Counted from the first letter of the stretch, positions 39,801 through 47,829 are shown. The stretch is 64,000 nucleotides of DNA from Tritrichomonas foetus (GCA_001839685.1 MLAK01000698.1:1-64000); one strand, 5' to 3'. The notes: generated from the letters alone by a model not told the origin. Translations and numbers: made by a program.

Positions 39801-40251
39801 CCAAAAATAAGAGACCATCGTAATTAATATCATCGATATCGCAGTCTCTTAAGAAAAGCCCAGTATCTCTGTTAATTTTAAAGTTCCCGGCCCAATGTTG
39901 AATCTCGAGATATATATCAGTGGGTGAAAGTCGCGGATTTTCGATGATATTGTACTCCATGTTGTTGAAAATTCGGTCTTGGAAGTAATTTGGCGGACTT
40001 AGAAGGCTGTCGGACGATTGCGAATCTGCATCAACTGAAAAACTGGGAAGCGAATGTAGTTTAGTTTGAACGCTCGGTGTAATAGATAGATTAGGTGACA
40101 GCGAGTCTGAGAATAGTTGTATTTGTTCTGAAGTGTGAGATGTCTCGTATGATATTGGAGATTCGATTGAAAAAATATCACGAAATTCGGTGAGAATAGC
40201 ATCATTAGAAAGCTTGTCTGGAGTAGATTCAGAATATGTAGGTATATCCAT
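33850..40251 (-). CDS. retrotransposon polyprotein: C2H2 fingers, reverse transcriptase, RLE endonuclease
   Basis: The first ATG is at 40251 (2133 residues); the frame extends six codons upstream, from a TTG. Residues 1 to about 640 are Asn/Ser/Asp-rich with a Cys-rich patch near 560-600 and no domain I recognise. Three zinc fingers follow: CPHANC (about 695), CMERDC (about 755) and CCKQNDC (about 820). The reverse transcriptase spans about 1230-1560, with GVKQGCPLSP and the catalytic YADD near 1500. Near 1867 comes the CCHC motif CRLCNKQLKDTLAHRLNNC, then the endonuclease core RPDLWFV (about 1940) and EVTVPY (about 1958). R2 proteins are usually about half this length. No ULP1-type protease, as in NeSL, was seen. 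The protein should nick the tRNA gene and prime reverse transcription there. Confidence 0.93.
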   Translation of the reverse strand: MDIPTYSESTPDKLSNDAILTEFRDIFSIESPISYETSHTSEQIQLFSDSLSPNLSITPSVQTKLHSLPSFSVDADSQSSDSLLSPPNYFQDRIFNNMEYNIIENPRLSPTDIYLEIQHWAGNFKINRDTGLFLRDCDIDDINYDGLLFLDEKDMGLDSTDEAESDSGAAIIAFNITDSFVSQFDSDLPNDMIFTNDDSCSSGLCSLDITSRLLNISNDATHDDLENSDNQKDISFNVFLPPTNSTSLPPIENCNPSRSIYVTDFNTNDIENSEINNNINNSNSFCKDKQILSIDFTNSSQTVTSKIIEETNDNSNDDIVPVNTTSNNISSVTSSNTPVDDSPEIKNEDIHPTSGTLPIVEFPLDEDDSLNPFPHNRNTSANSALQKIHDEFQQKLQCYDQQNMLMLLLLYQNQQMNESNKCELNQQINHMLSIIDNQNAQIQSMHYMFSQVMEHNLNHLVTQQNHIAHVGCNSVLDHRLTCNKAMDDVSTRLRSEFNDIILNQLNFQNRVIENCFFTLSQTVQTLLNQSQHPISTPHLNNKVNCDSNCMLSYAPQENMLCSCVTNVSNPQVPICSHNEQHSTQTSDGIIVSHNVHGSDDNSFRSNPNSPSGSSEDGSPPNPLPPDDSEPSQEDNQTQLKQKIYSQLSSVNSVEELNSLIHTWIEEDIIDTSLNEDDDLLMGMYKTRNYVFGGKFACPHANCFCSVNTAAKRKTHILEKHDNRNINPQISILNAILETKLVFKCNNIKLIPFFCMERDCGALFEDGESLRNHITNVHRSNSSLTTKFGWFWGQLIGIARSNNYAPGIHNFTAERLLYCCKQNDCFRTSRAAISSHIAQSTRPDHSNARVAGFGSYVIQSNLIVTNEDIDATQEASEIEHRSAPGTDVSDDGERLHDEAICSEEDHNEGTHNVSLRSDSARSSNVTGIAPSFDEDESDVLRTNDAGPDASSRLGDAVQRRNKALRWRMKYKILEESGISTPYLNKAFRSRVKKGLSDLYKNKIIPLLESYFPSNETEDCWFQFEGALFKATHILAKHTLHSIGKPKEALSKKPRLVKDYIKILNTAAQHNKDINSAVKLTKFIREYDSLLKANTDNETTRNSLGRLEDIIIHVAGSCNDEILRHFGVGDSPDTLRGFVSQSEEWRSKALEWLTDYANHLMNLKSEKITKHEIKRCQELYDDSPRKAMQRYVWPDAYPFCDIDIRNVEEHFTNDWSFSPQFQEADHDSVWHLDRIIDEEDMKQFWIDFIDEKEIMKIVQDRNPASSHGSDALSNAVLSLEPKHAVKFILILLKAIKCTKRTPDNWKHNKTILLFKKNDSSKINNWRPITVTSVIYRTVMSHIAQCFQKLNDRCTYISPEQKGFRHLVNGCFNHTAAVNELMRHCYRSGQDFLAATLDLSNAFGSINHRLIFSTMQQMGFDNAIVTIIKDFYKGTDSVISTHRGRTKPIRIRRGVKQGCPLSPILFDIAIEPLVRYVKKKSIRYGIITSNSTTTIHSAIQAYADDIVLLSNSEEGLQRLLDVVSEFSGFSCIGVNPSKCAITSYIRQNRSRVRSAFPFSIHDEEIPHIDINEFKEYLGAPIARSHVVNLLHTDRLVEELTNKINLIFKSPLRINQKVDALKRFVIPSMDFEMLTNSFRANDMIKLDKLIRSLVNKHIKQLSTPIPFFHTSWRDGGLGIQSLHERLYAFRLKQCGEVLTSTDNHTKQLFSIWLEEEERLRNIAKADDDDVSTFLDWKVKSDGSLDQSHNGTDCIFIRAFKATRKLRLELHISEDGDIIISNADNKEKFTVHSKCVMRKIVQILYKRWHSKLVSMKMKGHTFTTLYNNKISNFYFSPSPPNVNDNLLSFTIAARCNNLPTGEVISHNNETPECRLCNKQLKDTLAHRLNNCDPKKSKYTIRHNKVVQEVMASLKKASRIQFVFHENTTISLRGAPQLPPSVRNLRPDLWFVNPANGVLNIVEVTVPYGQMDDRTDCDPQSTLKLRMEEKLQKYLPLVKAVEDAINIKVNLYVIVVSSLGAVPSSTLVSLRKLLFNNKRLAEATARKISLAAIRGSALIYWNIRMNAGEIDANGSANLGDNEVNSSDDQVIDPDDTLFTDSQFATDQTNHDVVGDVSPLGEGLIHFSTSASEYDGLNDM

Positions 40252-40275
40252 GTAAAAAGGCTCCTGCAAAAAAAC

Positions 40276-40301
40276 GAAAAAATTTCTCCGACGCGGGGAG
40301 T
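40276..40301 (-). repeat. target-site duplication, 5' copy (overlaps tRNA 3' end)
   Basis: The minus strand reads ACTCCCCGCGTCGGAGAAA, then six T and C. It overlaps the last 15 bases of the tRNA gene and supplies its poly-T terminator. Compared with the 33710-33734 copy it has one additional A before the T-run. It marks the junction with the 5' end of the retrotransposon. Confidence 0.88.
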
Positions 40302-40357
40302 CGAACCCCGCTCCCGTGGATGAAAACCACGTATCCTAACCGATGAACGACGTCGGA
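40287..40357 (-). tRNA. tRNA-Glu (anticodon UUC)
   Basis: The minus strand from 40357 folds as a 71-nt tRNA. The acceptor stem TCCGACG pairs with CGTCGGA. The D-arm contains ATCGGTTAGGAT, and the anticodon stem CGTGG/CCACG encloses the loop TTTTCAT, giving anticodon TTC. The T-arm is CGGGG-TTCGACT-CCCCG. There is no intron and no encoded CCA. The B box GGTTCGACTCC and A box are intact for RNA polymerase III. A six-T terminator follows within 10 bp. The gene is the target of the retrotransposon directly downstream, and its last 15 bases are repeated at 33720-33734. Confidence 0.96.
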
Positions 40358-40568
40358 TTTCGAAAGGTTAAACATTTGTTATAACCTGAGACAAAGATAA
40401 ATTGGTTGTCTGGTTACTTGGTCAAAGACAAAATCATCATTCAAATTTTAGAACTCAATTATTAATTCAAATATTTTCTGCACATCAAATGACTTATTTG
40501 AAAAGTTTATTTCTTAATTGAATGTATATCAATTTTCTGAACAAAATTTGATTCTTTTAATCATTCAT

Positions 40569-41579
40569 ATGCCACGACAGTCTATTTTTACTATCACAGA
40601 AACACCCCAGTACTGGGATTTCTTAAGTGCAGAAGACCAAAATAAGTACCACCATTTGAAGAAACAATTCACTCATCCAAAATATAAAAATCGAAGAAAC
40701 AAAAGCAATGATGTTTTTAAGGACATAATCAAAAATATCAAACGCTTTGTGATGAGAAATGATGAAAATGACGTTATTCGATCTTTGGTATGTGGAATTA
40801 TTTGGATTGATGATGTCATTGTGATAAACACACATCAGCTTCGAATTTTGATTGATAAATGCAAATCTTCCATTAATGGATCTTTTCAAGCAATTGGATA
40901 TGAAGCAATTCCGCCTGCTTCTGATTCAGCATGCGAACTTGTAAGCATGTATCCTTTCATGAAAAATAACTATGGCGAACTTCGACAGTGGACATCAAGA
41001 CAACTCATTCGTGAAAGCAAAAATCCACAAATTTCCAATGTGAATGACAAAAATAGTTCAACTACTGAGGGAAATGTAGAAGGTAATTCTAACAACAGCA
41101 TAAATGGAACCAATACTGATAATGTCACTAAAATCATTTTAAATGATGGTGAGATCATTCCTCCTCAGAGAAATGATCAAAATATAAATGTTATTCAGGA
41201 CAATTCAAAGAAAACATTAAAATCTAATGGAAATAATGAAATATCAATTGTTAGACAAGAATCTTCAATTCCAAGAAAACATGATAATGGGCGAGAAACT
41301 ATCTTATTGGCGACACTAATTGATTCACATGAAGAAACCATCATTACTTCACCACCTTTTATTGATGATTTTATCAATACTGGATTTTCAACAAGAGAAA
41401 ATGAGGATTATAAATTTATAAACACTCTAAACATGGATGATTTGGTATCAATATCATCACTAAATGTCGACAAAGATCCTCTGTCTCTATTCCCGCGGCA
41501 TGAATTGAATATTCCTTCGTATTTCTCTGAATTTCGTGGTGATATTTTGTTTATTGATGATATATTTTGGAAAGAGTGA
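40569..41579 (+). CDS. IBP39-type initiator-binding transcription factor
   Basis: From ATG 40569 (MPRQSIFTIT) the protein has 336 residues; the frame extends 17 codons back from a TTG. Residues about 10-125 match the initiator-binding domain of IBP39, including YWDFLSAEDQNKYHHLKK and INTHQLRILIDKCKSSINGS. IBP39 binds the initiator TCA+1Py(T/A) at transcription starts in trichomonads and contacts the RNA polymerase II C-terminal domain through a separate C-terminal domain. Here the remaining about 200 residues are Asn/Ser-rich and end in a short acidic, hydrophobic segment (SEFRGDILFIDDIFW), so the effector part differs and the protein may be a specialised paralogue. Confidence 0.88.
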   Translation: MPRQSIFTITETPQYWDFLSAEDQNKYHHLKKQFTHPKYKNRRNKSNDVFKDIIKNIKRFVMRNDENDVIRSLVCGIIWIDDVIVINTHQLRILIDKCKSSINGSFQAIGYEAIPPASDSACELVSMYPFMKNNYGELRQWTSRQLIRESKNPQISNVNDKNSSTTEGNVEGNSNNSINGTNTDNVTKIILNDGEIIPPQRNDQNINVIQDNSKKTLKSNGNNEISIVRQESSIPRKHDNGRETILLATLIDSHEETIITSPPFIDDFINTGFSTRENEDYKFINTLNMDDLVSISSLNVDKDPLSLFPRHELNIPSYFSEFRGDILFIDDIFWKE

Positions 41580-41843
41580 AATGTTATGTATATGTGAATT
41601 TTATTAATCTTTTATAAAAATTATGATAATATTCAACTATATTGAGTTATAAATGATTTTTATTTCCAAATAATCTTTATTTATCATCTTTATTTAAAAA
41701 TAATATAATCATAATTCAATAATATATAAAAAAAGCAAACAAAAAATATAAAAAGCGAATAAAAACTAAAAGATAGAAAACACTATATTTACAAACAAAA
41801 AAATAACAAAAGAAAAAAAATGAAATCCATTATCTCAAAGATC
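41580..41843. other. AT-rich convergent spacer
   Basis: Sits between the IBP39-type gene and the convergent cyclase-like gene. It is very A-rich on the plus strand near 41720-41820. No gene is seen. Confidence 0.4.
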
Positions 41844-44800
41844 TTATTGTCGTTGAACCATGTGAATTGGCATTAATGTACCATTATTCACTTCGATTTC
41901 ATTTTCAAATGTAATAATAAAACCTTGCTTGAAAACTAATTCATATACATCTCTTGTGATATTTACTTTATTTGGAACACCTTTTAGTGCAATTGATTCA
42001 CAAATCGTCATAGAGAATCCAAACGCATCATAAACAGGAGGTGATGTTTCAATTGCATCCGCATAGAAAGGCCCAGAAAGGTGCATTCCACAGTGAACAT
42101 CGATGTTTTTGCCAATTGCTTTCGAGATATTTCCAATAATTTCAATCAAATTAAGAGAAAAGTGTATTGACTGTACACCTTGATCAATCATTGGCATATT
42201 AGGTGAAGAAATTCCAGAAATTATTCTAAATATTTGAAGTGAACGACCGAAAAATGATAAGAAATCACATTGATTCATTAATTCACGAAGAGAGTTTTGA
42301 ATCATCAAAATATCACTTTGTATTAAGGGATCACTTGCTTTAAGAATGAAACAAGCAGAAATAATTTTCGGCAAAATAATTGGTTGGACAACAACACCAT
42401 TAAGTAAACGTTCAGCAACTCTCCATGGAACAAGTTGTGTTGCAAGCATTCGAACTTTATTTGCTTCAATATTTAGCTGAATGATTAAATTCTCTCTCTG
42501 TGAAACATCAACCATAGTAACTGCATAACTTACTTGTCTACCATTTACTTCAGTTTTCTTAATTGGGGTGAATGTTGTTTTGAGGAACATTGGTGGTATT
42601 TCGGAATTTCGGACATCAATATGGATTTCATCAGGTTTATCCGGTGGAAGTTCAATTTTTGGTTGAAATCCAGATAGTTTTGTAAGAAAATCATTCATGT
42701 TTGTTCCATCTTCAACCATAAGTTTAGACTGTGCATTAGGTGTCGATAAAATGATTTTATTTTCACTATCACACAAAATAATCATTTCAACAATGTATTG
42801 AATAACATTTTCATTTTCAAACATTGCCATGATTATTTCGCCTGAGCTTTCACCTGTTTCTGAACCAGAATTATATTTCGACATTAATGAAAAGTTGGCG
42901 AGAACTTGAACTGGAATTGACGTTAAGAAAGATAAAGTAAAATCAGGATCATTCAATTGCCTACGAAAGACTTGACGTGCTAATTCTAGATATAAAAAGA
43001 GAATTAATAAATATGCAAGAAAGATAACAATTATACCAGTCATATAAGAAATGTATAAATTATCGAATTGCATAAAGAGATCATTATTTACAATTGGAAC
43101 CATGTGACAAAAGATTCCGAAAATTGAACCAATTATTGTTTCAATAGTTTTATCATCAATTGTTTTCTTTTCTTTCACTAAAGAATTAAAATGAAACATT
43201 TGAGATGCAAAGAAAAGAGAGGAAACAGCAATCGAACGACAAGTAATTGGTGATTTTGATATAACATCACATTCATTTGTATTAATAAAAACGTTGGCAT
43301 TATGAATTGGTGGTAAATATGTAGTATCTGAAATATAAATCAAGAAATCATTATAAAGAATAGAAGTTAAATTCATGTGACTATTAATAAGTTCTTCACG
43401 ATAATTATTTGGAGGTGTAATACCCATTTTATCGATAAATATTAATTCAAATGTGTGATGTGCAATAACAATTAAATAAAATGGAATTCGAAGTTCAGGA
43501 GAAGCCATATTCAAATTATTGAGGACTTTGGAAATATAATTCTTTTGTAAAAATGTGCATGGAAGATATAACAAGCGAAATGCAATAGTAACTAATAAAT
43601 AAAAAAATATTGAAAAAATAAATGCTCGTTTTGATGTTGTAAATGATTGTGGCGCTTCTTGATACGATAATTGAGTTAAATTATATTTAACATTGTTTCC
43701 ATAATCATCTTTTGACGAAAACTTAGCAGAAATTCTACTGCCTAGTTTATCAATTAATTGTGAAATAGTAATTTTAGGAAGTACGAAAAGTGTCATGAAG
43801 AAATCGTTATATAAATTATAAAGAAGAACAGTGCTTATAGTTTGAAGAATAAATGAAACTACTAATAAAATTGTTGCTGTTGTTTCATAAGCGAATATTT
43901 TCCTTGAAAATTCAAATGTGAAATAATCACTAACAATGTCTGGATAATCTTTAAAAAACGAAATGATATGAGATAATGGTCCAAGCATGTTTTTCGAAGA
44001 AATATGAGAAATATTCGAGCCATAAAATTCAAAAATATAGTTAGCATCATCAAAATTATCCAATCTATCCAATGCTCTTACAGTATATGCATTCACATAA
44101 GAAGAAAACATTAATTCTTTCGTCTCATTATTTTCAGATATAAAGAAATATATTGGATAAGTTCTAAAGAGGAAATCAATCTCACAAAAGTAGGCTAATT
44201 GTTCGGATAAACGGTAAACCTTTTGTGATTCAGATAATGCTTTCATTAATAACCCAATACTGTCTGATTTTGGGTCTTCTAAATAAGAGGGAAACCATTG
44301 ATTATTTTTAATATTATATGAAAAAGTTTCTTTCGACACTATTCCTAATTCTTGTAATGCAATCACAGTTTCAGTCATATATGGAGTATATAATGGATAA
44401 GTTGTATCACATACTTTTCGAAGGAAGTCCCAAACATTTCGAACTTGATCAATGTGAAAAAAGAAAGAGAATGCAATAAGAACAGAGGTAATTAAAGCCG
44501 CATAAAATGGAATATAAATAATTAGATGTCTAAAAATTAACAACTTTTTGTGCATTTCCAAAGCTGCTTGTTGAATATTTAAATTTCTCATAACAACTGT
44601 ATCAGAATCATCTAAGGTTGGTGGTGGATTATTTAAATCGATAGAAGTTATAACTTTTGCAGAATCCTCCATAACTGTCTTTAAAATTCCGTAGTTTTTA
44701 TGATGGTTTAATTTAGCAAACTGTAAAGCAGAAATTGACCGAAAACGAGTATAATGTTTGAGTGGAATTGAAGCAAGACCAAGATGATCGAAAAATGCAC

Positions 44801-46259
44801 GACATGCATTATATTTTTGATTAACAGAATTAGAAAGTGACATTAATCGATTTGATCTTCCTAATAAAATTTCTGTCCAAAACAAATGAAGAGATAATAA
44901 ATAATCATCAACAACTTGACAACTTGAAGTTAATGCAGTATCATTTTTTAAAGTTGGACCACTTTGAACATAAATCATTTCAAAGTAAGTTGCAGCGATT
45001 AAATCAGTTAAAGATAAACGACAAGAAGTAAATAATAAATTAATGATGTTTTTTAATCGGTCGATTTCATCTGGATAGAAAATGACAAATTTTGCATAGA
45101 CTATTAAAACATTGAAGTTATTATGAGTACTTTCAAGTAAATACTCAAAAATTGACCAATCCTTCCGAAACGAAAGACAGGCTATATGAATTTCTGTTGA
45201 AATATTATATTTTTTAAGAATAGAAAAGTCTTTTTCTTCAAAACATTTATCCGCAACTCTAAGAAAAGCTTCATACCGAATCCGCATGAGAAATTTGATA
45301 AAATAAAAAACAAAAGGTAAAGAAAATATTTGAATTGAAAAAAGAAGACCAACATCCCAGTGATATTTCATTCCAAAAGCCGATAAAAAGCTTTCGATAA
45401 ATGCAAAAGCATAAGTTGATGAAATATAAACATTTGATGATTGTATTGTTAAAGGGAGAACCAAAATTATGGAAATAGAAAAGGCTAAAGTTAAAACAGA
45501 AAAAATGATTAACATTGCAAATCTTCCATTAATGTTTCCAATTTGTGGAGCCATTTCACACAAACAAATTGAAATTATTTTGAAAATAACATAAATTTTG
45601 GTAGGAGGAGGATTCCATGAATTGTCAAAAAAGTCACCAAGTGTTGGATAACATGTTCTTAATGTTTCTTCAAAAAAGTAGCCAACTGTGGCAATAATTA
45701 CTGAGAAAATTGATAATATCAATGCTTTTGTTCCTTCAGAATAGTTTGTCATAAAATTGGACGCAAAAAAAAGTGAGCAAGAAGGGAAAAATAAAACACG
45801 ATATACATTAAATGTTACAGCAGGAGTCCATCCAACCGCTGACGATGTGTATGCGTTAGCGGGCTTATATGTGAAATATATGAGAAGCAATTGGAACATT
45901 AAAATGATGTGGATGAAGAATAAAGCAATGCAGGTGTAAAAGTGAGTCTCGACACCAGAATCGAATGGAATGATTCTCACGAAAAAGGAGATTATATGCG
46001 TGAAATACCTGAATCGTGTTGTTCCCATCCATTCCGGGTTACTGTTAGCGCAAAATCCGAGACAAATAAACTGAATTTGACAGATGATTGAAGAAATTAA
46101 GTTGATGATTCGGAAATGTTGTGTGAATGATCTGATTTCGCCAAAAATCGAGCAAATCCAATACGCAAAATTAGCGGAGGACGAATAAGAAGAGTATGAT
46201 GTGGCTGATTCCTCTTCTGAAAAAACGCTGAGATGACTGATTTGTGGTGGGGATAACAT
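41844..46259 (-). CDS. second membrane cyclase-like receptor, degenerate cyclase domain
   Basis: The 1471-residue protein resembles the one at 28770-33416 in layout. It has N-terminal membrane helices (about 35-340), a soluble helical part, more membrane spans (about 580-605, 800-825, 880-910 and 1070-1095), a PAS-like segment (about 1140-1255, VEMIILCDSENKIILS) and a class III cyclase fold (about 1285-1465). The C-terminal match is clear at KGVPNKVNITRDVYELVF. The first metal block reads CFILKAS instead of FADI, the second region reads FFGRSLQIF without the GD pair, and the ASR Arg position reads ICESIAL. A catalytically inactive partner or sensor is the simplest reading. It shares its overall architecture with the other copy but is strongly diverged. 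Confidence 0.85.
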   Translation of the reverse strand: MLSPPQISHLSVFSEEESATSYSSYSSSANFAYWICSIFGEIRSFTQHFRIINLISSIICQIQFICLGFCANSNPEWMGTTRFRYFTHIISFFVRIIPFDSGVETHFYTCIALFFIHIILMFQLLLIYFTYKPANAYTSSAVGWTPAVTFNVYRVLFFPSCSLFFASNFMTNYSEGTKALILSIFSVIIATVGYFFEETLRTCYPTLGDFFDNSWNPPPTKIYVIFKIISICLCEMAPQIGNINGRFAMLIIFSVLTLAFSISIILVLPLTIQSSNVYISSTYAFAFIESFLSAFGMKYHWDVGLLFSIQIFSLPFVFYFIKFLMRIRYEAFLRVADKCFEEKDFSILKKYNISTEIHIACLSFRKDWSIFEYLLESTHNNFNVLIVYAKFVIFYPDEIDRLKNIINLLFTSCRLSLTDLIAATYFEMIYVQSGPTLKNDTALTSSCQVVDDYLLSLHLFWTEILLGRSNRLMSLSNSVNQKYNACRAFFDHLGLASIPLKHYTRFRSISALQFAKLNHHKNYGILKTVMEDSAKVITSIDLNNPPPTLDDSDTVVMRNLNIQQAALEMHKKLLIFRHLIIYIPFYAALITSVLIAFSFFFHIDQVRNVWDFLRKVCDTTYPLYTPYMTETVIALQELGIVSKETFSYNIKNNQWFPSYLEDPKSDSIGLLMKALSESQKVYRLSEQLAYFCEIDFLFRTYPIYFFISENNETKELMFSSYVNAYTVRALDRLDNFDDANYIFEFYGSNISHISSKNMLGPLSHIISFFKDYPDIVSDYFTFEFSRKIFAYETTATILLVVSFILQTISTVLLYNLYNDFFMTLFVLPKITISQLIDKLGSRISAKFSSKDDYGNNVKYNLTQLSYQEAPQSFTTSKRAFIFSIFFYLLVTIAFRLLYLPCTFLQKNYISKVLNNLNMASPELRIPFYLIVIAHHTFELIFIDKMGITPPNNYREELINSHMNLTSILYNDFLIYISDTTYLPPIHNANVFINTNECDVISKSPITCRSIAVSSLFFASQMFHFNSLVKEKKTIDDKTIETIIGSIFGIFCHMVPIVNNDLFMQFDNLYISYMTGIIVIFLAYLLILFLYLELARQVFRRQLNDPDFTLSFLTSIPVQVLANFSLMSKYNSGSETGESSGEIIMAMFENENVIQYIVEMIILCDSENKIILSTPNAQSKLMVEDGTNMNDFLTKLSGFQPKIELPPDKPDEIHIDVRNSEIPPMFLKTTFTPIKKTEVNGRQVSYAVTMVDVSQRENLIIQLNIEANKVRMLATQLVPWRVAERLLNGVVVQPIILPKIISACFILKASDPLIQSDILMIQNSLRELMNQCDFLSFFGRSLQIFRIISGISSPNMPMIDQGVQSIHFSLNLIEIIGNISKAIGKNIDVHCGMHLSGPFYADAIETSPPVYDAFGFSMTICESIALKGVPNKVNITRDVYELVFKQGFIITFENEIEVNNGTLMPIHMVQRQ

Positions 46260-46800
46260 TTCCTTTTTGAAACTTTTTCCCTTGTTTGAATGAGTTTTTA
46301 TCGTACTTTTAATCTATTTAATTCAATTGAATTAATGAATTTAAAATTGTATTATTTTCAATAATTGAGTGGATTTTATAAATAATTCTTAGTTTTTCAA
46401 TGTTGTTATCTTTGTGTTATGAACTTTTTCCATAATATTTAGACCACATAATCACTGAAAAATTCAAATGAACAGCTAATTAACTTTTTGTATTCATATT
46501 TTTCGTTATATAAAACCCCGATTATTCTTTTATTGGATCAGTATTTAGCTTTTATTTTAGAAGATCTGTGAAATCATTAATATATTAAACATTGTTGAAA
46601 GTTTGGCAGAATGAACAGTTTGCTAGATATTGATTTTCGAATTGTGACATTACTTGGCCAAGTTTAAGGAGGTATACCGATGCCGTTTATTATTACTATT
46701 TTGGATCAAATCCTTATTCTGAATGTTCACTTTTGAATTGCATCCTTCAGAAAGTAATCGACTTTTTGTTAACCAACCGTTTTAGGGCAATTTAATTTCA
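46260..46800. other. divergent promoter region, 540 bp
   Basis: AT-rich spacer between the cyclase-like gene (minus) and the saposin gene (plus). AAAAAGTT-type blocks lie close to both starts (about 46264-46281 and 46757). The stretch 46610-46690 is less AT-rich but holds no frame or RNA I recognise. Confidence 0.4.
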
Positions 46801-47094
46801 ATGTTTCTTCTTCTTCTTTTTGGAGGCGTGCTCTGCGAACAGAAAAGCTCCATATGCGATATTTGCGTTAACCTTATTGGAATGGCAGCAAACCACACTC
46901 GAAGTGGAATGTCACTCAAAAAATTAAATCAGACGCTTCTCGCCGAATGCGACAAGCTTTCGTTCTTCATGAAAGTTGGATGCAAAACTTACGTTAAAAA
47001 TAACGTTGCAGAAGTTTACAAGAAAGCAAACACAACCAAACAAACTCCATTAGATATTTGCACTGAAAAGGGTGCATGTAAGTCTGAACTTTAA
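46801..47094 (+). CDS. secreted saposin-like (SapB) protein
   Basis: This 97-residue protein starts with a hydrophobic signal peptide (MFLLLLFGGVLC), followed by a single saposin B domain. The six conserved cysteines have the family spacing (CDIC, then AEC, VGC, DIC and GAC), which would form three disulfides around a helical bundle. Asn-linked glycosylation sites (NHT, NQT, NTT) are present. Saposin-like proteins bind or disturb lipids; small single-domain ones in protists include pore-forming amoebapores that act on engulfed bacteria. Whether this one forms pores is not visible from sequence. The gene has its own short upstream region and no related neighbour. Confidence 0.88.
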   Translation: MFLLLLFGGVLCEQKSSICDICVNLIGMAANHTRSGMSLKKLNQTLLAECDKLSFFMKVGCKTYVKNNVAEVYKKANTTKQTPLDICTEKGACKSEL

Positions 47095-47829
47095 AATGGC
47101 ATATAAGGGTTTCATTATAAATATTCTTTCGTCGACTGCAACTATTTTTTTTTTTAATATTTCTTTATTCTACAATAAAAAATCGATTTTTTAAAAAAAT
47201 ATTAATCTTGATCAGTTTTATCGTGAATATGAAAGGTCAAATGACAAGTCAAATTAACGAAAAGTGTTCACGGCAACAAAGAGTATCATTTTTTATAAAA
47301 CAATCCATATCAATTCACTGTTTTTGAAAAAAATGAATTAAAAATAATTCTTGGGAATAGATATATGATAGATCTTCGACCGTGATCCAAATTAATGTTT
47401 AACAATTTTGAAGAATGAAAAAAATTCGCGAAAGATCAGATAATTTATATTAAATATATTTTTAATCAACAAAGAAGTATATATCAAAAAAAAATATCGC
47501 CAACTAAATATTCCACAACTTCTAATCAAATAAAAAAATCCGCAAAAGAAAAATCATTATATTGATTTTCCCAAAAATCGATTTTTCTTCCTATAGAATT
47601 CTATAGGATATATTTTCCAGAAAATAAGAAAATCGTCATTTTCATTTGTAAACAATGAAGAATAAATGTAAAACTCACATTTCAATGTAATTATATTAAT
47701 GAGAATTACTTCTTGAATTAATTTGCCATTTAATAAGGTCAATTAACAAGAAATTTTGAAATTTATCATTCAATACAAAGTTTTGTTTGTAAAACAATGT
47801 CTAAAAACAAGAATCGCAAATATATAAGA
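47095..47829. other. intergenic, 735 bp, AT-rich
   Basis: Convergent spacer between the saposin and phosphatase-like genes. It contains long A and T runs. A 61-codon minus-strand frame at 47557-47742 looks like chance. No RNA gene is recognised. Confidence 0.45.

Larger units (their letters stand above)
33735..40275 (-). mobile_element. full-length RLE-type non-LTR retrotransposon inserted in a tRNA-Glu gene
   Basis: The element is about 6.54 kb and reads on the minus strand, the same direction as the tRNA. It has a short 5' leader (about 24 nt, T-rich), one intact ORF and a 115-nt 3' UTR (33735-33849), with no poly-A tail. A 25/26-bp duplication flanks it. The ORF has N-terminal C2H2 zinc fingers, a reverse transcriptase and a C-terminal restriction-like endonuclease, as in the R2/NeSL group of site-specific elements. 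The 3' end is joined inside the T-loop coding sequence, between TTCG and ACTCC. Because the duplication covers the tRNA 3' end and its T-tract, the upstream tRNA is left complete. The intact ORF and nearly identical duplications indicate recent insertion. Confidence 0.92.
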
